From Eulemur rufifrons (taxonomy: Eukaryota > Chordata > Mammalia > Primates > Lemuridae), in NCBI RefSeq assembly GCF_041146395.1, contig NC_090985.1, positions 1,711,501-1,775,500 on the forward strand: 64,000 nucleotides of DNA, in the 5' to 3' direction. Positions within the stretch are counted from its first letter, which is position 1, and every line of letters starts with the position of its first letter. The notes below the pieces were generated by a model. It was not told the origin of the DNA and searched no databases. It saw nothing but the letters and a program-made list of their open reading frames with translations. The position numbers were made by a program, and so were the translations under genes. This document shows, piece by piece, positions 23,641 through 36,240 of this stretch.

Positions 23641-24319
23641 ACGTCGTGGCGGCTACATCATTGCTGACCTTCTGCGACTCTGATTCTTACTCTCTTGGTG
23701 TAATTTTAGTCCGTTTCTGGTGTCCAAGTAGATGGAGCCCAGCTGGCCTGCGCCCTCCTAATAACCTCGTAATGACTCTTCGGATTCTTGGAGATAATTA
23801 GTGTTGCTCCTGAGCCATCGTATCAGCAGACTAAATATCGCCACCCCCTTTAAGTGTCCCCTTCTCCCTGTCATAATAAATTCTTCAAAGCTCTCTGGAC
23901 CGAGTTACTTCTAAGTGGAAGACGGTTGTACGAATGGCAATTTATCTTTCGGATGTAATTTTGGTGGCATTAAGAGATCACTTGGGGAATTTCATCTAAC
24001 TCTGGTTCCAGACACCGAGAATGCATGTTTACATTTAAACGACTCTTCTTGACTCTGAAGATCACAACTTTTTTTTTAACCTGCAAATGAAACTTAAAGC
24101 TCAGTGTCTCGCTCAGTGTCTCCCTCAGCCCCTCCCTGGGCCCTCCTGTGCGGATGAATTGGTCTCGCAAGCGCACCGTGCGCAGCCCAAACGCGGGTGT
24201 GCAGTGGCACCCGGCACCCGGCACCCGCCGCCCCGCTCAGAAGCAGAAAATAAATTGAGAGCAAGGTTTTGATCACCCTGGCTGAGGCAGGCCCCGAGTC
24301 AGCCCCCGGGAAGGCCGAG
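23641..24319. other. Unassigned spacer, low repeat content
   Basis: 23740-24060 is less GC-rich than its surroundings and not recognisably repeat-derived (gagataattagtgttgctcc, ggtggcattaagagatcact). It could hold conserved non-coding sequence, but nothing here proves it. Confidence 0.3.
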
Positions 24320-24620
24320 CTGAATGCATAGTGCCTGCCCCCGGGAGCTGCCTGTCTAGGGAAGGGACGGACTCTAAGTTGCCAGGCAGCGTGACGGGGC
24401 TGGGACAGGCGGTCAGGGACGTGCTGCGGGAGCACAGGAGGCCGTCAGCTCGGCCAGAGGGGATCCCAGGTAGCGTCACTGAGAGGCAGGTATGAGACGG
24501 GTCTGGAAGGATTGAGTGGAGTTTTCCGGTAAGGCAAAAGGGGGTGCAGAGAGTGAATTCCACGCAGAGAGAAGGGCACAGGGACAGAGCCTTAGGCGCA
24601 GACAGGCCTACATCCCTCAC
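24320..24620 (+). repeat. Ancient mammalian interspersed repeat
   Basis: Loose match to the same old family: cccgggagctgcctgtctag, ggaaggattgagtggag, gagaagggcacagggacaga. Confidence 0.45.
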
Positions 24621-25821
24621 CTCCCGCAGCCCCTCAGGTGCACGAAGGTTCTTACCTGCCTCAGGTGCATAAGCTCCCCACCGGTGCAGACCTCGGGCTT
24701 CCCCAGGTACAAGAGAGTCCTTCTTTGCAGCCATAGGTCTTGTCTGGGTCCTTTAGTCTCCTAGACCAGTGGTTTAAAAATTACTTTAAGCATCAAATTC
24801 TTTCTTCCCATAAAATCTTAGTAAATCCAATTTAAAAACTAGATAAAACGTGTCTGTGGTTTGAGGTGGGGGCTGGATTTTTGTTTTGAGGTCCCCAAAG
24901 GGTTCCACGGAGCCCCACGGCCTCCAGGAGCACAGCTGGAAACCCCGTCCTGGATAATTTCATCTGCTCTTGGCAGTCACAGCAACCGTGTTATCTTAGC
25001 TTCATCGTGGTTTGCGTTGCTATGTCTTTTTAATGTCTTGCTGGGGTTTTTGTGCGTTAACAATTTTCAGTGGAACAAAACCAGAATCACTGTGTGTGTG
25101 ACGGTCTCACCAGTGTCAGGTGCAGGGACTGCGGGGGTGGGGTGAAGGCTGTGGTGGGTGCTTTCCGGAAAACTCGTGTTGTCACCACGCATGGGAGGAG
25201 GCACATAGAGCCGTGAGCCTTTTGCAAAAATGGGTTTTTAAGTTTTCAACCTTGTCAACCTCCCAAGAATCTTCAGGTTCTATAAAAGCAAGTAAGAAAA
25301 AAAAAGAGTTTATTTCCAGGGTGTATAACTTGACAAATTCTATCTGCACCGCTTTTCGTGGGTGTGAAATAGCCAAGTGTGAATGCGAGATGTTTTGGAA
25401 GTGGAGTTTGAGCAGCCGAGGCCAACCAGATGGGGGGGGCAGCTCTGCTGGGGAGGCCCTGGGTGGGCTCAGTCCCCAGGGGCCGCATCTGTGCGCCTCC
25501 CGCAAAGCTCCTGACGGAGGAAATGGACACCCCGAACGGGACAGAACCCAAAGACAGGCCGCCCCCCACCGATGGGTGGTCCCAGTCCTCAGGGATCTGG
25601 AGAACGAGCCCCTTCCAGGCCTGGAGCCAGCTCTAAAAACATCATCGTACGAATTAGTTAAGATGAAAGCGAGGCTTGTTCAGTCTGGAGTGTGGAAAAC
25701 TCTGCACCTCTGGGGGCCCTACGGGGCGTGTGAGGAGCCCAGCGAGGGGAGGCCCTGCCAGACGGTTCCGTCAGGACGGGGCGCTGCAGCTGCCGGCCAG
25801 ACCTGCAGCCTGGTGCCGGCA
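24621..25821. other. Unassigned spacer
   Basis: 24755-24960 begins ctagaccagtggtttaaaaa and ends near ctggaaaccccgtcctgg, possibly a hAT fossil. Beyond it lies GC-rich sequence inside a 336-codon GTG-started frame that I reject as a gene. Confidence 0.35.
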
Positions 25822-25934
25822 GTGTCAGGGAGGCAGGGTGCCGCGGGTGTCAGGGAGGCCAGGTGTCGGGGAGGCCGGGTGTCAGGGAGGCCAGGTGTCA
25901 GGGAGGCAGGGTGTTGGGGTGTCGGGGAGGCCAG
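25822..25934. repeat. 16-bp minisatellite
   Basis: Unit gtgtcagggaggccag, five full copies (25822, 25847, 25863, 25879, 25895) plus a degenerate one at 25920, separated in two places by 9-bp spacers gtgccgcgg and gtgttgggg. Confidence 0.9.
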
Positions 25935-28444
25935 GTGCCGCGAGGGACCCGCAACGTGGCTCTCTGGGGGGCGTCCGACCCCAGTGCAGAGGCCTCTGTG
26001 TCAGCCCTCATGGCCACGGCCACTGGAACATGCTGAGCAGGAACCGGCTCCCAGACCACGGGGTTCAGCCTCTTCCTACTGCCTGGGTTTCCTCTGGGCT
26101 GGACACAGGTTGTCTTCTAGGTCACCTTGACCTCTTGGCACCGTGACCACAGACACCGGTTTCCCAAACTCCGTGGAACTGTCTGGGGGGCGGCCAGCGG
26201 TGAGCCTGAGCCGTCCACGTGGATTCAGTGGCTGCCGCCCGGGCTCTCACCACGCTGTTGGACCCCCCTTCCCTCCACCATCCCGGCGGGGGGGCAGTGG
26301 GGTCTGCAGGTGGCAGATGAGGACACTGATGGCCAAGGTTACAGGGATGGTACAGGCTGGCACCTTGTGCTTCTGTCCTGCTCCGAGTCCAAGGCGCCCC
26401 CTCCTGCCTTCCCTGGAGGTCTCTTGTCATGCCGTGTGCTGGGGGCACATTCTCCCAGCTTGGTCTCCCCAGTTCCCCCGGGGGCTCCCCTGGGAGCCCC
26501 CCTGAGCCTGGGGTCCCGAGCCACCCAGGCCCTCGTGGGTGTGCATGGCTGTTGTTGCGACCAGTATGAGCCACCAAGAGCAGGCGTAAACCAGCAGGTT
26601 TGGGTAAACCATTAAAAAAAATTCTTTTTAAAAGAATCTGACGGTTTATGAGAAGCCTGTTTCAAAGCTGATTGTGTGGCAGGCACTGAGTAATTCACTC
26701 ACGCTAATTTTCCGAAGCTTTGGGCTCAGGAAAACCTCAAACATAGTGGCTAAGTACTTTTCCTTTCCTTTCCTTTCCTTTAAAAACCGTGTTTATTTGC
26801 AGAGGAATTTAATCCATATGTTTCAGATACATTTCCATGTTACTCAGCAAAAGGTTGTTTTCCACCGACATTGCTAAGTCGTGAGCGAGTGCCACTGGTC
26901 TCCCTGCAACGGGTCTCGCAGCTGAGCCCTGTCTGTGCTCACGGCCACCCCCCCAGCCTTGTGTCAGACACAAGGAGACGCAGCCCGCGGCAGGCAGGGG
27001 AAAAGTCAGTAGCGCTGTCTTTAGGTAGGGTTTTGATATTTGCTTCATCATGGAGTTTTTTGCATAAATTTTGATTTTTAAAATGTTGCATCCCAACATT
27101 CTTTATATTGGCGGCTGAGTCTTTTGGAACCTCTTCAATTTTGTCCCCAGAGCTCACCCTCGTCTTGACCTGCTAAACACCCTCCCGGGCTCATTCTGGT
27201 TGGCAAGTCAGGGGCCTCACAGTCGGTTCTGCTACGGCCTCCTGCGCAGAGACAGTCCCAGGGACCAGGCAAACAAGCCTTTCCGTGGCTGAAGTTCCTC
27301 TGAGCTCTGCGGATTGAGCTCAGGGTGCGGGCGAGCAGAGTGGGGTGTGAGTCCTTGGACTTGTGACCTGAGGCTGCTGTCACCCCTCCCTGCTTCTCGC
27401 AGCGGGAAGGAATCACAGAATCCACGGTAGAACGTTTTGCAGATTCTGCTGGGTGGCTGTGTCACTAGTCCGTGACTTCTTGGGCCACTAAGTTCATCCC
27501 ATTTCTCAATCCAGTTCCTGGTGGTAAAAGAGAAAGCGGCTGCCGGATGTTGGCTGTGGGATTTCCATATGCGAGGCTTTCTGCTTGCTTAGAGGGTCTT
27601 GTGAAAGTAAAAAGGCATGGAAATCTCGTGGGGTGTGTCGGGCTCACAGCTTTGAAGCGGCTTGGAGACTCCTCTGACCACAGCCCTGTGGGTTGTGTGT
27701 GCGCACAGCGCTTTCCAGGTGACTGAGAAAGAGTTTAAATCTGTTTTAAATTTTAAAATCGTGGGGTGATGTTATGATGAATGGTAACACAGAACTGTAC
27801 CCTGGCATCTTCTGAGAAGGACCATGTAGTGAGGTTCATTTTCACTTTAAATACCCCCATATACAGTTACTTTAAATAATAAGCTATTTTTGACATATAG
27901 AAAAGATGATGCTTCTATTGAATCTTGCTGAATAAGCATGAACTTGAGCTTCTGCTCCGCTGAGGTTGCTTGAGGACATCGCCCCTCTGAGATGCGGGGA
28001 CAGTGAAGGTCAGGGTCACGACCTGAATGTGTGTGTCCTCCTCCTGCGGGGCCTTTGGTGGCCACTCTGGGAACGTGGTATGGGAGTCGGTGGTTTCCCT
28101 GAGCGTGGAGACGGCCTCCGTCCCAGCCGCGTCCCAGCACGGTGGAGAGAGCCCTTCCCTCGTCCAGGACAGAACCCTACTTGGGTCAAAGGCGGAGGCT
28201 TTCATGTTCTGTTCCCGGGGGCTGGCACACCGGAGGTCCTCAGATATTCGCTAAATGTACAGATGAATGAGTCCTGCCCCTGTCTGAGCACCAGCCCCCA
28301 GGCACATGCATTTCTCAGGGGACTCGGTTTGGTGCTGACTCTTGTACATTCTGCTCCGGGAAGTGAATGAAACTGGCGCCCACTAGTCACCGTCTCAGAG
28401 GGCTGGGCCTGCGGCTATTCCCGGCCTCGTTATTGCTACCCCGT
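25935..28444. other. Unassigned, probable intron 1
   Basis: Contains a short (TTTCC)n run at 26757-26782. 25935-26560 is GC-rich. 27720-27950 is AT-richer and not placed in a family. No exon called. Confidence 0.35.
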
Positions 28445-28645
28445 GCGTGTTGAGCACTTACGAAGTTCAGACCCACGCACAGAACCTTCCGTGCATCACC
28501 TCGTTAAGCCTCCTGACGACTCTGAGCGAGGCAGCGTCCCGTCTGCAGAGGGAGAGGACTCGGTGAGGCCGAGTCACGAACTCGGCTCGAGGTGGACGAG
28601 TTGGAGCTCGGACCCAGCTCTGTGTGAGTCCAAAAGCCCGTGCAC
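28445..28645 (-). mobile_element. MIR SINE, antisense
   Basis: Order gagcacttacgaagttcaga, atcacctcgttaagcctcct, agagggagaggactcggtga is diverged antisense MIR. Confidence 0.55.
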
Positions 28646-28849
28646 TTGATAATGGCTGATATTGCTCAGTTCTTGAATTTTGAACCAGCTTGTTTAGGGG
28701 ACTATTGTAACTCGCAGTAAAGCAGTCTGAGGGCCGCTGCGGCCCAGATGCACTCCTTGCTGACTCCTGCTGACTCACGGCTCCTTTCTGGACACCTGGA
28801 GTTCGGAGGTGTCTCCGTTGCATCTCCCCGCAGTGGAGAAGCTCACGGT

Positions 28850-29215
28850 TAGTTGGGGGGACAGACAGACACTGAGCGACTTACGGTCCGTGCTGTAAGA
28901 GGGGTGTGAGCAGAGCACGTGGAAGCACCACCTAGGGGTGCTCAAGCGCCTGTGCCGGGGCAGGGGACAGGTGTCCCGGACGAGGGGGCAGAGGAGGTGG
29001 CACTTGCTTGGCCCTCAGGGCGAGTGCAGTTTGCAGGCCAGAGAGGGGAGGTTGGCAAGGAAGGAATTGCCCGAACTGAATGCAGATAATCAGGAGGTGG
29101 GTATTTAGAGAAGGTCTAGGGCTTTCCTGTGGCTGGAAGTGAGATCACAGAGGCGGAGCAGGTGCTGAGGGCTCCAATGGGGGGTGGGGGGGGCAGGAGT
29201 TGGGCTTTAACCCGA
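28850..29215 (+). repeat. Ancient mammalian interspersed repeat
   Basis: Phrase order acagacagacactgagcgac, ggtgtcccggacgagg, gcaggagttgggctttaacc fits the old family noted at 7435. Confidence 0.45.
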
Positions 29216-30359
29216 GTGACAAGCGGTAGGTGGGCGTAGCTGCTGTTCCCGGGGGCAGGTGGCCCAGGCTGGGCTTGTGTTCCTCCCTCCACGGGCGGGC
29301 GGTGAAGTCCTGTCCAGCCCCCCCTTCCCTCTGTGGCTCGTGGGGACGCAGCGGCCCAGGCTCAGCGAAGACCATCGGCAGCATGGATTGTGCACGGCGC
29401 GGGGTGAACTCCTGGTCTCGGGGTGGTGGGGTACAGAAGGCCGCAGAGAGGACACTGAGTCAGAAACATTTCGGGGATCTTAAGGCCTGAGTCACGGCCA
29501 ACACACGGTCTTGTCCCTCTGCAAGTAGAGCTCAAGCCATTGAGGAAACTTTCCCGGGTTTATGACCCCAAGCCCTTGCCCCACGGTGCCCTGTCGGACT
29601 GACGCACCCCAGTTTCTGCATCCCATCCCGGGCTGCGGTGAGGAGGACTTAGCCTCTGGTTTCTGCGCGGAGTTTTTACAAACTGTGCAGAGGTTTTTAC
29701 TTTTTCATAATTCTTCATGAATTCCTTCATGAATTTCTGACTGCCCTGTCTGATCTATAATATAGCAGAGGTGGTGGAAGGACAGTGGGAACAGGCACAG
29801 AATTGTCCTGTGACTGTCACCGCTGGGAAGGACGGAGTAGCCACCACGGAGGGTGCTGGCAGCTCGGATGTGGCAAAGCCCGCCTGGGTGACACGGGTCC
29901 CCTGGCTGCTGTGGGTCTGCAGGTGCCGGGGTGAGGTGATGTCCCACAGCCTCACCTCTTCTCCGCACCGTGGCTGTAACCGCACATTCGGACGATTCGG
30001 GAAACTGAAGCCACCTACAAACATGCCCTTAGTGGCCCCCCTCCACCGTGCCCAGAGCTGCTTTGTTCTAAAGGAATCCAAGTGTGCCCATCGAGTGGCC
30101 AGGGGACAGGGAAGTCACCAAGGCCCAGGCTCAGCCACTCAACAGAAACACGTTCTTTTGAGTTCAGATCACCAATATCCCCAAGATATTTCTAACCTGA
30201 CAAATAGAAAAAGATAGGACGTGTTTCAGAGGGGCTCCCTTAGGTTTTGTTGGCTGCAAAACGCACTTGCCTCCGTGTTCCGTCCCCGGCAGTTTGCCGG
30301 CTCTTTGCTCACGTTGTCCCGGCCTGTGGGACGTCAAAGCTGGTGTGACGGACGGGGAG
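29216..30359. other. Unassigned spacer
   Basis: GC-rich, no recognisable repeat or exon. Confidence 0.3.
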
Positions 30360-30575
30360 GGGCGTGAGCTTCAGAGCCCAGCAGACCTAGCTGTAAGTCT
30401 GTCTTCTGCACTGATCCACTGTGTGGCTTTGGACAAGTTGCTTCACCTCTCTGTGCCGTAGTTGCTCGTCCATCCCCTAAATTGGGGTGATTCTATGATA
30501 TTCCGGGTACCACGTGAACCAATACTTGGCAAACCGCTCAGCGTTGTGGCCTGGTGCATACTAGGTGCGCAAAAT
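30360..30575 (+). mobile_element. MIR SINE
   Basis: Order cttcagagcccagcagacct, tggacaagttgcttcacctc, gtggcctggtgcatactagg fits MIR sense. Confidence 0.7.
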
Positions 30576-32779
30576 GTCTCTTCCATTTGTCAACACGCCC
30601 AACTGAATTAGCAGACAGTGTGTGGAGGTGGCCACGCTGGGCCTTTGGGGGAGTTTACAAACTTAAATCTTTGCAAACTCTGGGCAGCAGCTGGTCCTGA
30701 AGCCACTAACCGGACGGCCCAGACACGTGCCCCAGAGGTCCTTGCAGAGGGAAAGACAGTGTCCCCTCAGCGTGGCGTCGGCCAGGCCCAGCACTCACGA
30801 GGCAGGAACCGGCCCAGGGCACTGCTCCGGCACCAGGGCGATGCCCAGCACACGCTCGGGGACCAGGCCCGGCCTGAAGGAGGAGCTGCTCCCCGCCATT
30901 CCCTGGCATCTCCCGTTTGCGTCCACAAGTGCTTCACGTATCCTGGCAGGAAGTAGGGAAAGGCATTCAGATCTTTCTGACTTCTGGTGGAAATGCAGTC
31001 GCGAAGTGTAGCCAGCAGCTCTGCTGGCCTGTCGGTGCTCAGAGTGTCCCCGTGGGAGGGCGAGGGTCGGAGCCGCAGGGCTGGAGAGCGGCCTGGGTGT
31101 CAGCAGGCTGGGGCCACGGAGAAGTCTGAGGGCATGAACTCCTGGCTGAGCTCGGCTGTCAGCTGGCAAGTCGGTCCACTCTCATTCAGGGCCCTTCCCC
31201 GCTCTGCTCTTGAAACAGGGGGACGTTAAGAGGCACGTGATTGGTTGGGGTGTGTACAGCTGACACCCTCGGAGTTCCGTGTCTGCGTGTCACCGTGGAC
31301 AACTGCATGTGTTGTCAGCGGCCGAAAGGCTTCCGTGGTCGGTGCTCCGCTCGTGGCCAGGGTGCAGGGCAGCTGTCGTCACCGCGAGGCGTCCCACAGG
31401 CGGGATTACTCACAGGACTGGGGCAATTTATCTCTGATTATGGTTTTGAAAACTAAGCTGGATAAGCACGTGCTAAAATGCGTTTCTCAGGAGCGCCACT
31501 TTCTCAAGCTGGTACTGGGCAATCTGAGGTCAAACCCGCTGGGGCAAACTGGGCTAAACAAAGTCAACCTGATTATTACCCCAGGTCGTCTCAGCGCCCT
31601 TAGAAACCTGCGTGCACCGCGACTGTCCCGGAGGCGCGCGGCGTGCGGCTCCTCGCAGACGTGTTTGTCTAGGAGACTCCCTGCTCTCTGTCCCCGTGTG
31701 CTCTGGGCTCAATGTCGAATAGGCTGAAAAAGCACCGAGAGTAACTGGGCATCTCTGCCGAAATTCTTACCAGGTGCTCATCATGGCCCTGTGAACACGC
31801 GTGTTGTCTTTGAGCTGGAGTGGCCGGCTTCTGTCAAGGCACCTTGTGATATCACTTTGTCATCTTATTGGTGGGTCAAGTGTTGCCACCTGCAGTTTTG
31901 GGGACTTGAAGAGTGGGACAGCCTGGGGCCAGAGACCCCGCAGCGGTTCACCTTTGCTTTTCTGCTGTTTGTGACTTTTCTCTGTTTCGGCCACAAATGG
32001 CCTGGTAGCCCTTCTAGAAAAGGCCGTAGCTTGTTGAAAACATTCCCGAATCAGGAGTTTCTCCCTCACACACAGTAGGAGTGAGCTGACGGCGTGTGGC
32101 GTCCGCGTCATGTGACTGCTTTCCCTTTGCCCGCCTGACTCACCCCTCCTCATTCCTCTCACGACTTACCGAAGTCGCTCGTGACCCTGCAGAGCTGCTC
32201 TGGGGGACGCGGCGTGGCCAGCAGGGTCTGGGCCTGGGCGGTGCTGTCCACGGGCGCAAACGGGACCCCCCGTGGAGCTCTGGGTTTTCTCGCAGCCCTG
32301 TGAAAGCGAAGGAAAAGGCAGGTTAAATTAATCTTAATAATATGCTTTATGTCAACCTAATGCATCTAAGATATCGTCACTTCGACAGGCAGTCAGCATA
32401 AAGAGTATGAGATAGTTTTCATCCTAACGCCGAATCTTCCAAGTCGGGGTCTGTTTTCTGCTCACAGCAGCACCTCAGCTCGGACCGGCCGTACCTCCAG
32501 TGCTCATTAGCTGCAGGCGCTGGTGGGGCGGCCCAGGTCCAGCAGGAGCAGCCGGTGTAGACAAATAGCAACGCACGTGCATGGGTGATCTCAAACCGTG
32601 GCCGGGGTGTGAAGCAAAGTCTGCAGGTCCCAGGAGAGGAAATAGCCAAGGGACGTGGAGCAGGCGGCTGGCGGGGAAGAGGTGGGAGTCGGGGATGGAA
32701 GGTCTGGGGGGAAGCATTTCGGCAGCGCCTGGGAGGATGCTAGGTAGCAGTCAGGGAGCCCGAGAGTGAGGGCGAGAAC
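30576..32779. other. Unassigned, probable intron 1
   Basis: 31400-31600 and 32320-32430 are balanced in composition and not repeat-like (cagcataaagagtatgagat in the latter). They may be single-copy conserved sequence; no exon pattern is visible. Confidence 0.3.
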
Positions 32780-33100
32780 GTCCTAGGCAGTGGGGATGTG
32801 GAGAGGCCCCGAGAGAGAAGGCCAGGTGGGCTGGGGCAGGGGCGGCAGGTGAGGAGCAGGGCGGGATGCAACGCAAGGCAGGGGTGAGGCGCAGCGGAGG
32901 GACCAGGCAGCGTCTTTCAAACCCCGCTCACCACTGCGAACGTCACCCTGGAAGCAGTGGGAAGTCATTAAGTGGCTGTAAGCGGGAGAGTTACATGGCA
33001 TGAGTTTTGCTTTCAAAAGGCTCCCCTGGCTACTCTCTGTCCAGGGGCGACAGGCAGGGGTCGGCCACGCACACTCGGGAGGGCAGAGGCTGCTGCGGTG
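32780..33100 (+). repeat. Ancient mammalian interspersed repeat
   Basis: Order gaagcagtgggaagtcatta, cgggagagttacatggcatg, ttcaaaaggctcccctggct matches the 3' part of the old family at 7435. Confidence 0.6.
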
Positions 33101-34473
33101 CCGGCCAGGGTGGAGGCAGGAGACAAACGGACAGAACAGGGTGGACGGCTGGACGCAGGGTGAGGAGAGGCCGCTGTCCAGGGGAACTCCCAGGTTGGGG
33201 CTTGAGCACCCAGGTGGGTGCTGGGCAGGGAGCGGGTCCCTGCTGGAGGTCACATACCAGGACACCGGTCACAGCCAAGCGAGAAAGCTTGCATCCTTTC
33301 AATAGGCGCTGTCCGTTGCTTTTTAAAAATTAATTATTTTTACATGCTGTAGAGTTTTTCGTTGCTTTCTCTAACTGAGGAAAGGGCACAAAACGGCCTC
33401 TAACTCTTTGCAATTTGCTGTTGTGGCTACACACAGTTTGTACCAAGAAACTTTTTCCATTTCCCAAAACAAACTTTAAAACCGAAATTTAAACAGAATT
33501 TAGTGAGGATCTTAAACAGAGATTTAGATTCACTTCTCTTTGTCCCTCACGCTCAGAGGTGCAGGGTGGTTCGTAATGGAGCGGCTGCCGTGAACTCCAG
33601 CGCTGCCAACGCGCCCTCCGTGGCCGGTTTCCATGACGAGAGCCTGGAACCCGGGATGCGCGCACGGGAGACCGCCAGGCAACGGACGCCAGACTGGGGT
33701 GTTCCGGTCGAAAGGCTCTCGTCACAGGACGCTTGGCGCGTGCTCTGCGTCCCACTGTGTGATGGGCCATCAGGGCCTCCATCGGCCTGACCTGTTTACT
33801 GAAAACGATCTCAGCGCTTGGCAGCTCTGAGTCGCTACCAGGTGGATCAATAAAGCCATGAATATTGCAGTGGCTTAGACCGTGTATTCGGCAAACATTT
33901 AGTAATCAGCCACTCCAGACCAGACGCGGAGGGTACAAAAGCAGTGATTTATGCCCCCATCTTACGTAGCGGGGTGGGCAGGTACGACCTGTGAACAAAT
34001 GAGAGTGACAGAGTCTATGTCCACTGAGACACAGGGGCAGACAAGTGGGGGAACCCCCTTATTCCCGGGGGAGCCTTACAAAGTGCAGTGGAGTCTGTCT
34101 GTTGATCAGAGAAGGGCCGTCTGGGCCAGGGGCCATCAGAGGCTGGTCGTTGGAGGAGCTGCGGGCGGCTCGGCGTGGCCGGAGCACACGAGTGAAGCCG
34201 ACTGTGGCGAGAGGTAGAGCTTTGCAGCGAGAGCAGCCCAGAGAGGTCGTATGAGGCCAGGCTTGAAAGGGCTCTGTGGCTCCTGGTGGCCCCAGCCCGA
34301 GGCGGCCGGCCAGAGAATTCCTGTGGGCAGCAGCCCGTGGTCCTCAGGAGTTGTGAAGTGGAGAGGATTGCAGATTGTTCCAGACTGTTCCAGACAGGGC
34401 ACAACGAGCATTTGAATATAACCCGAGATCTCTGTGTCCCGGCTGCTGCGGACACAGCCTCCTCGCACTCAGG
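33101..34473. other. Unassigned spacer with old repeat traces
   Basis: 33310-33530 is AT-rich and unplaced. 33880-34030 has traces of the 7435-type repeat (cggcaaacatttagtaatca). No exon called. Confidence 0.35.
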
Positions 34474-34745
34474 GCGTCCGGCGCTCCGGTGGGCAGTGCC
34501 AGTGTCAGGCGTGGGCAGCGTCCGGCGCTCCGGTGGGCAGTGCCAGTGTCAGGCGTGGGCAGCGCCGGTGCCAGGCGTGGGCAGCGCTGGTGCCAGGCGT
34601 GGGCAGCGCCGGTGCCAGGCGTGGGCAGCGTCCGGCGCTCCGGTGGGCAGTGCCAGTGCCAGGCGTGGGCAGCGTCCAGCGCTCCGGTGGGCAGTGCCAG
34701 TGTCAGGCGTGGGCAGCGCTGGTGCCAGGCGTGGGCAGCGCTGGT
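34474..34745. repeat. 22-bp minisatellite with 44-bp higher-order unit
   Basis: Short unit S (22 bp, ending caggcgtgggca) and long unit L (44 bp, containing cggcgctccggtgggcag) alternate as L L S S S L L S from 34474 in exact register, then a partial S. L is a diverged pair of 22-bp halves. Open frames over it on both strands are a by-product of composition. Confidence 0.93.
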
Positions 34746-35399
34746 GTGCACACGTAGGGGGAGCCCAGGACGGGCAAAGACGCACCAGGCCCGGCTGCCC
34801 GCCAGGTGCCCACAGGCTGATGGGCTGGAGAGGTGTGACGCGTGAGACGCTAAGTGACAGTCACCGCTGTCCACCAACACCCAGGCCCTCTTTGGGCACG
34901 AGGGAGGACACGCATTCCACACTGTGGCAGTTAGTCGTGGTCAAGGGTCTGGCTCTGGTCAATGAAACGTGAGCGGAGCGTGTGTGGCAGCCCTAGAGGG
35001 AGCACATGCACGTGACCGCCTGCTTCCTTCTGTCCTCTCTCCTCGGCGGTGACTGGCCGTGGTCTCGGCGGAGGGTCAGCCCGAGGCCCTAAGTGCACAC
35101 GGCAGCGCAGGGTCCTCCACCCCCACGAGGAACGGTGGACAAGGCGAGCAAGAGCCCTGCAGCGTGGGGTTCTTTGCCGCTGCAGCAGAGCTGGCCTGCA
35201 GTGGGGACGGGGCACAGCCAGGCGGTCCCCGAGTGCCGGGCCCTCCGCAGCGCGGCAGCCCTTTCATTCCTTCACTCCTTCACCCCACAGACGCCTGGGG
35301 CTGCCCTCCGGGTACCCGACTGCACCGGCTCTGAGGCTTCTGGGGGAAGAAGCGGCAGCTGGGGTCGGAGTGGCCAAGGGAGGCATTTTATTATAATAG
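34746..35399. other. Unassigned spacer
   Basis: GC-rich, no recognisable gene or repeat. Confidence 0.3.
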
Positions 35400-36240
35400 T
35401 TTTTTTAAAAAGAAGAATATACATGGTCCTTGTGTACGTGCATGTAACATAGTTTTCCATTATGCTATAATCAATAGTTAAAGGTCATGCTGCTTACATA
35501 ATGCGTAAGTAATAGAACCATATAATTATATTTCTTTATCACTTGGAAATTATAGAAAAGAAAAAGGGGAAAAGTGCCATAATCCTACCACTTAAGATAG
35601 CCACCATGAGAATTTTGGTGAATACTTTTATGGTGCTATTACTGTATTATTTTTGTATAATGTTGATAGAATTTTACCTTACAAGGATTTTTAAGTTTTT
35701 CATAAGCATTTTTAATTTTTAAAATCATCATTTTAGTTGCTATAGAAGGACATCAAATTCCTTTCTAAATTTTTACTATTAAAAATTAAAAGTGACCATT
35801 TTATATATATATATTTTTCCCAACTTTGGCTGATTTCCACAGGAAGGATTTCTGGAAGTGGAATTAAGTGGATAAAGGTTTATGGACGTTTTAATGATTT
35901 TTAAAAATCCATATGGCCTCCAGAGATTTCTTCAAATTAGCACCAACTGTGTACAACGGTGCTATTTATGTCAACATTTAATATTATTGAAATAAATCAT
36001 TTTAATAAGTGAAAAATCATAGCTAATATTAAAGTTTCTATTGCTGGGAATACTGGTGAGATTGAAGACTATCCATGTATTTGTTTACTAGTTATTTTTA
36101 TTTTTTTTGAAATTGTTTATTCATAACATGTACCTATTTATAAGGTAGTCGGGTTTTTCTTATCCATCTACCTGATCTCTTTACATATTTGTACGGTTCT
36201 CTCTTCCAATTCTTCCCTTTGCTTGTTTTGTAAAATACGT
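35400..36240 (-). mobile_element. Ancient L1M-type fragment, antisense
   Basis: Sudden AT-rich block. Phrases 'gccataatcctaccactta', 'gatagccaccatgagaattt', 'ggatttctggaagtggaatt', 'tcaaattagcaccaactgtg' follow reverse-complement L1M 3' sequence. Confidence 0.6.

Noticed and set aside
25120..26130. 336-codon plus-strand frame
   Set aside because: Starts at GTG, runs through the 16-bp minisatellite, no recognisable domain, and no splice or Kozak support; explained by GC-rich composition.
34474..34745. CRISPR-like reading of the regularly spaced repeats
   Set aside because: Units abut without unique spacers and the host is a primate; it is a minisatellite.
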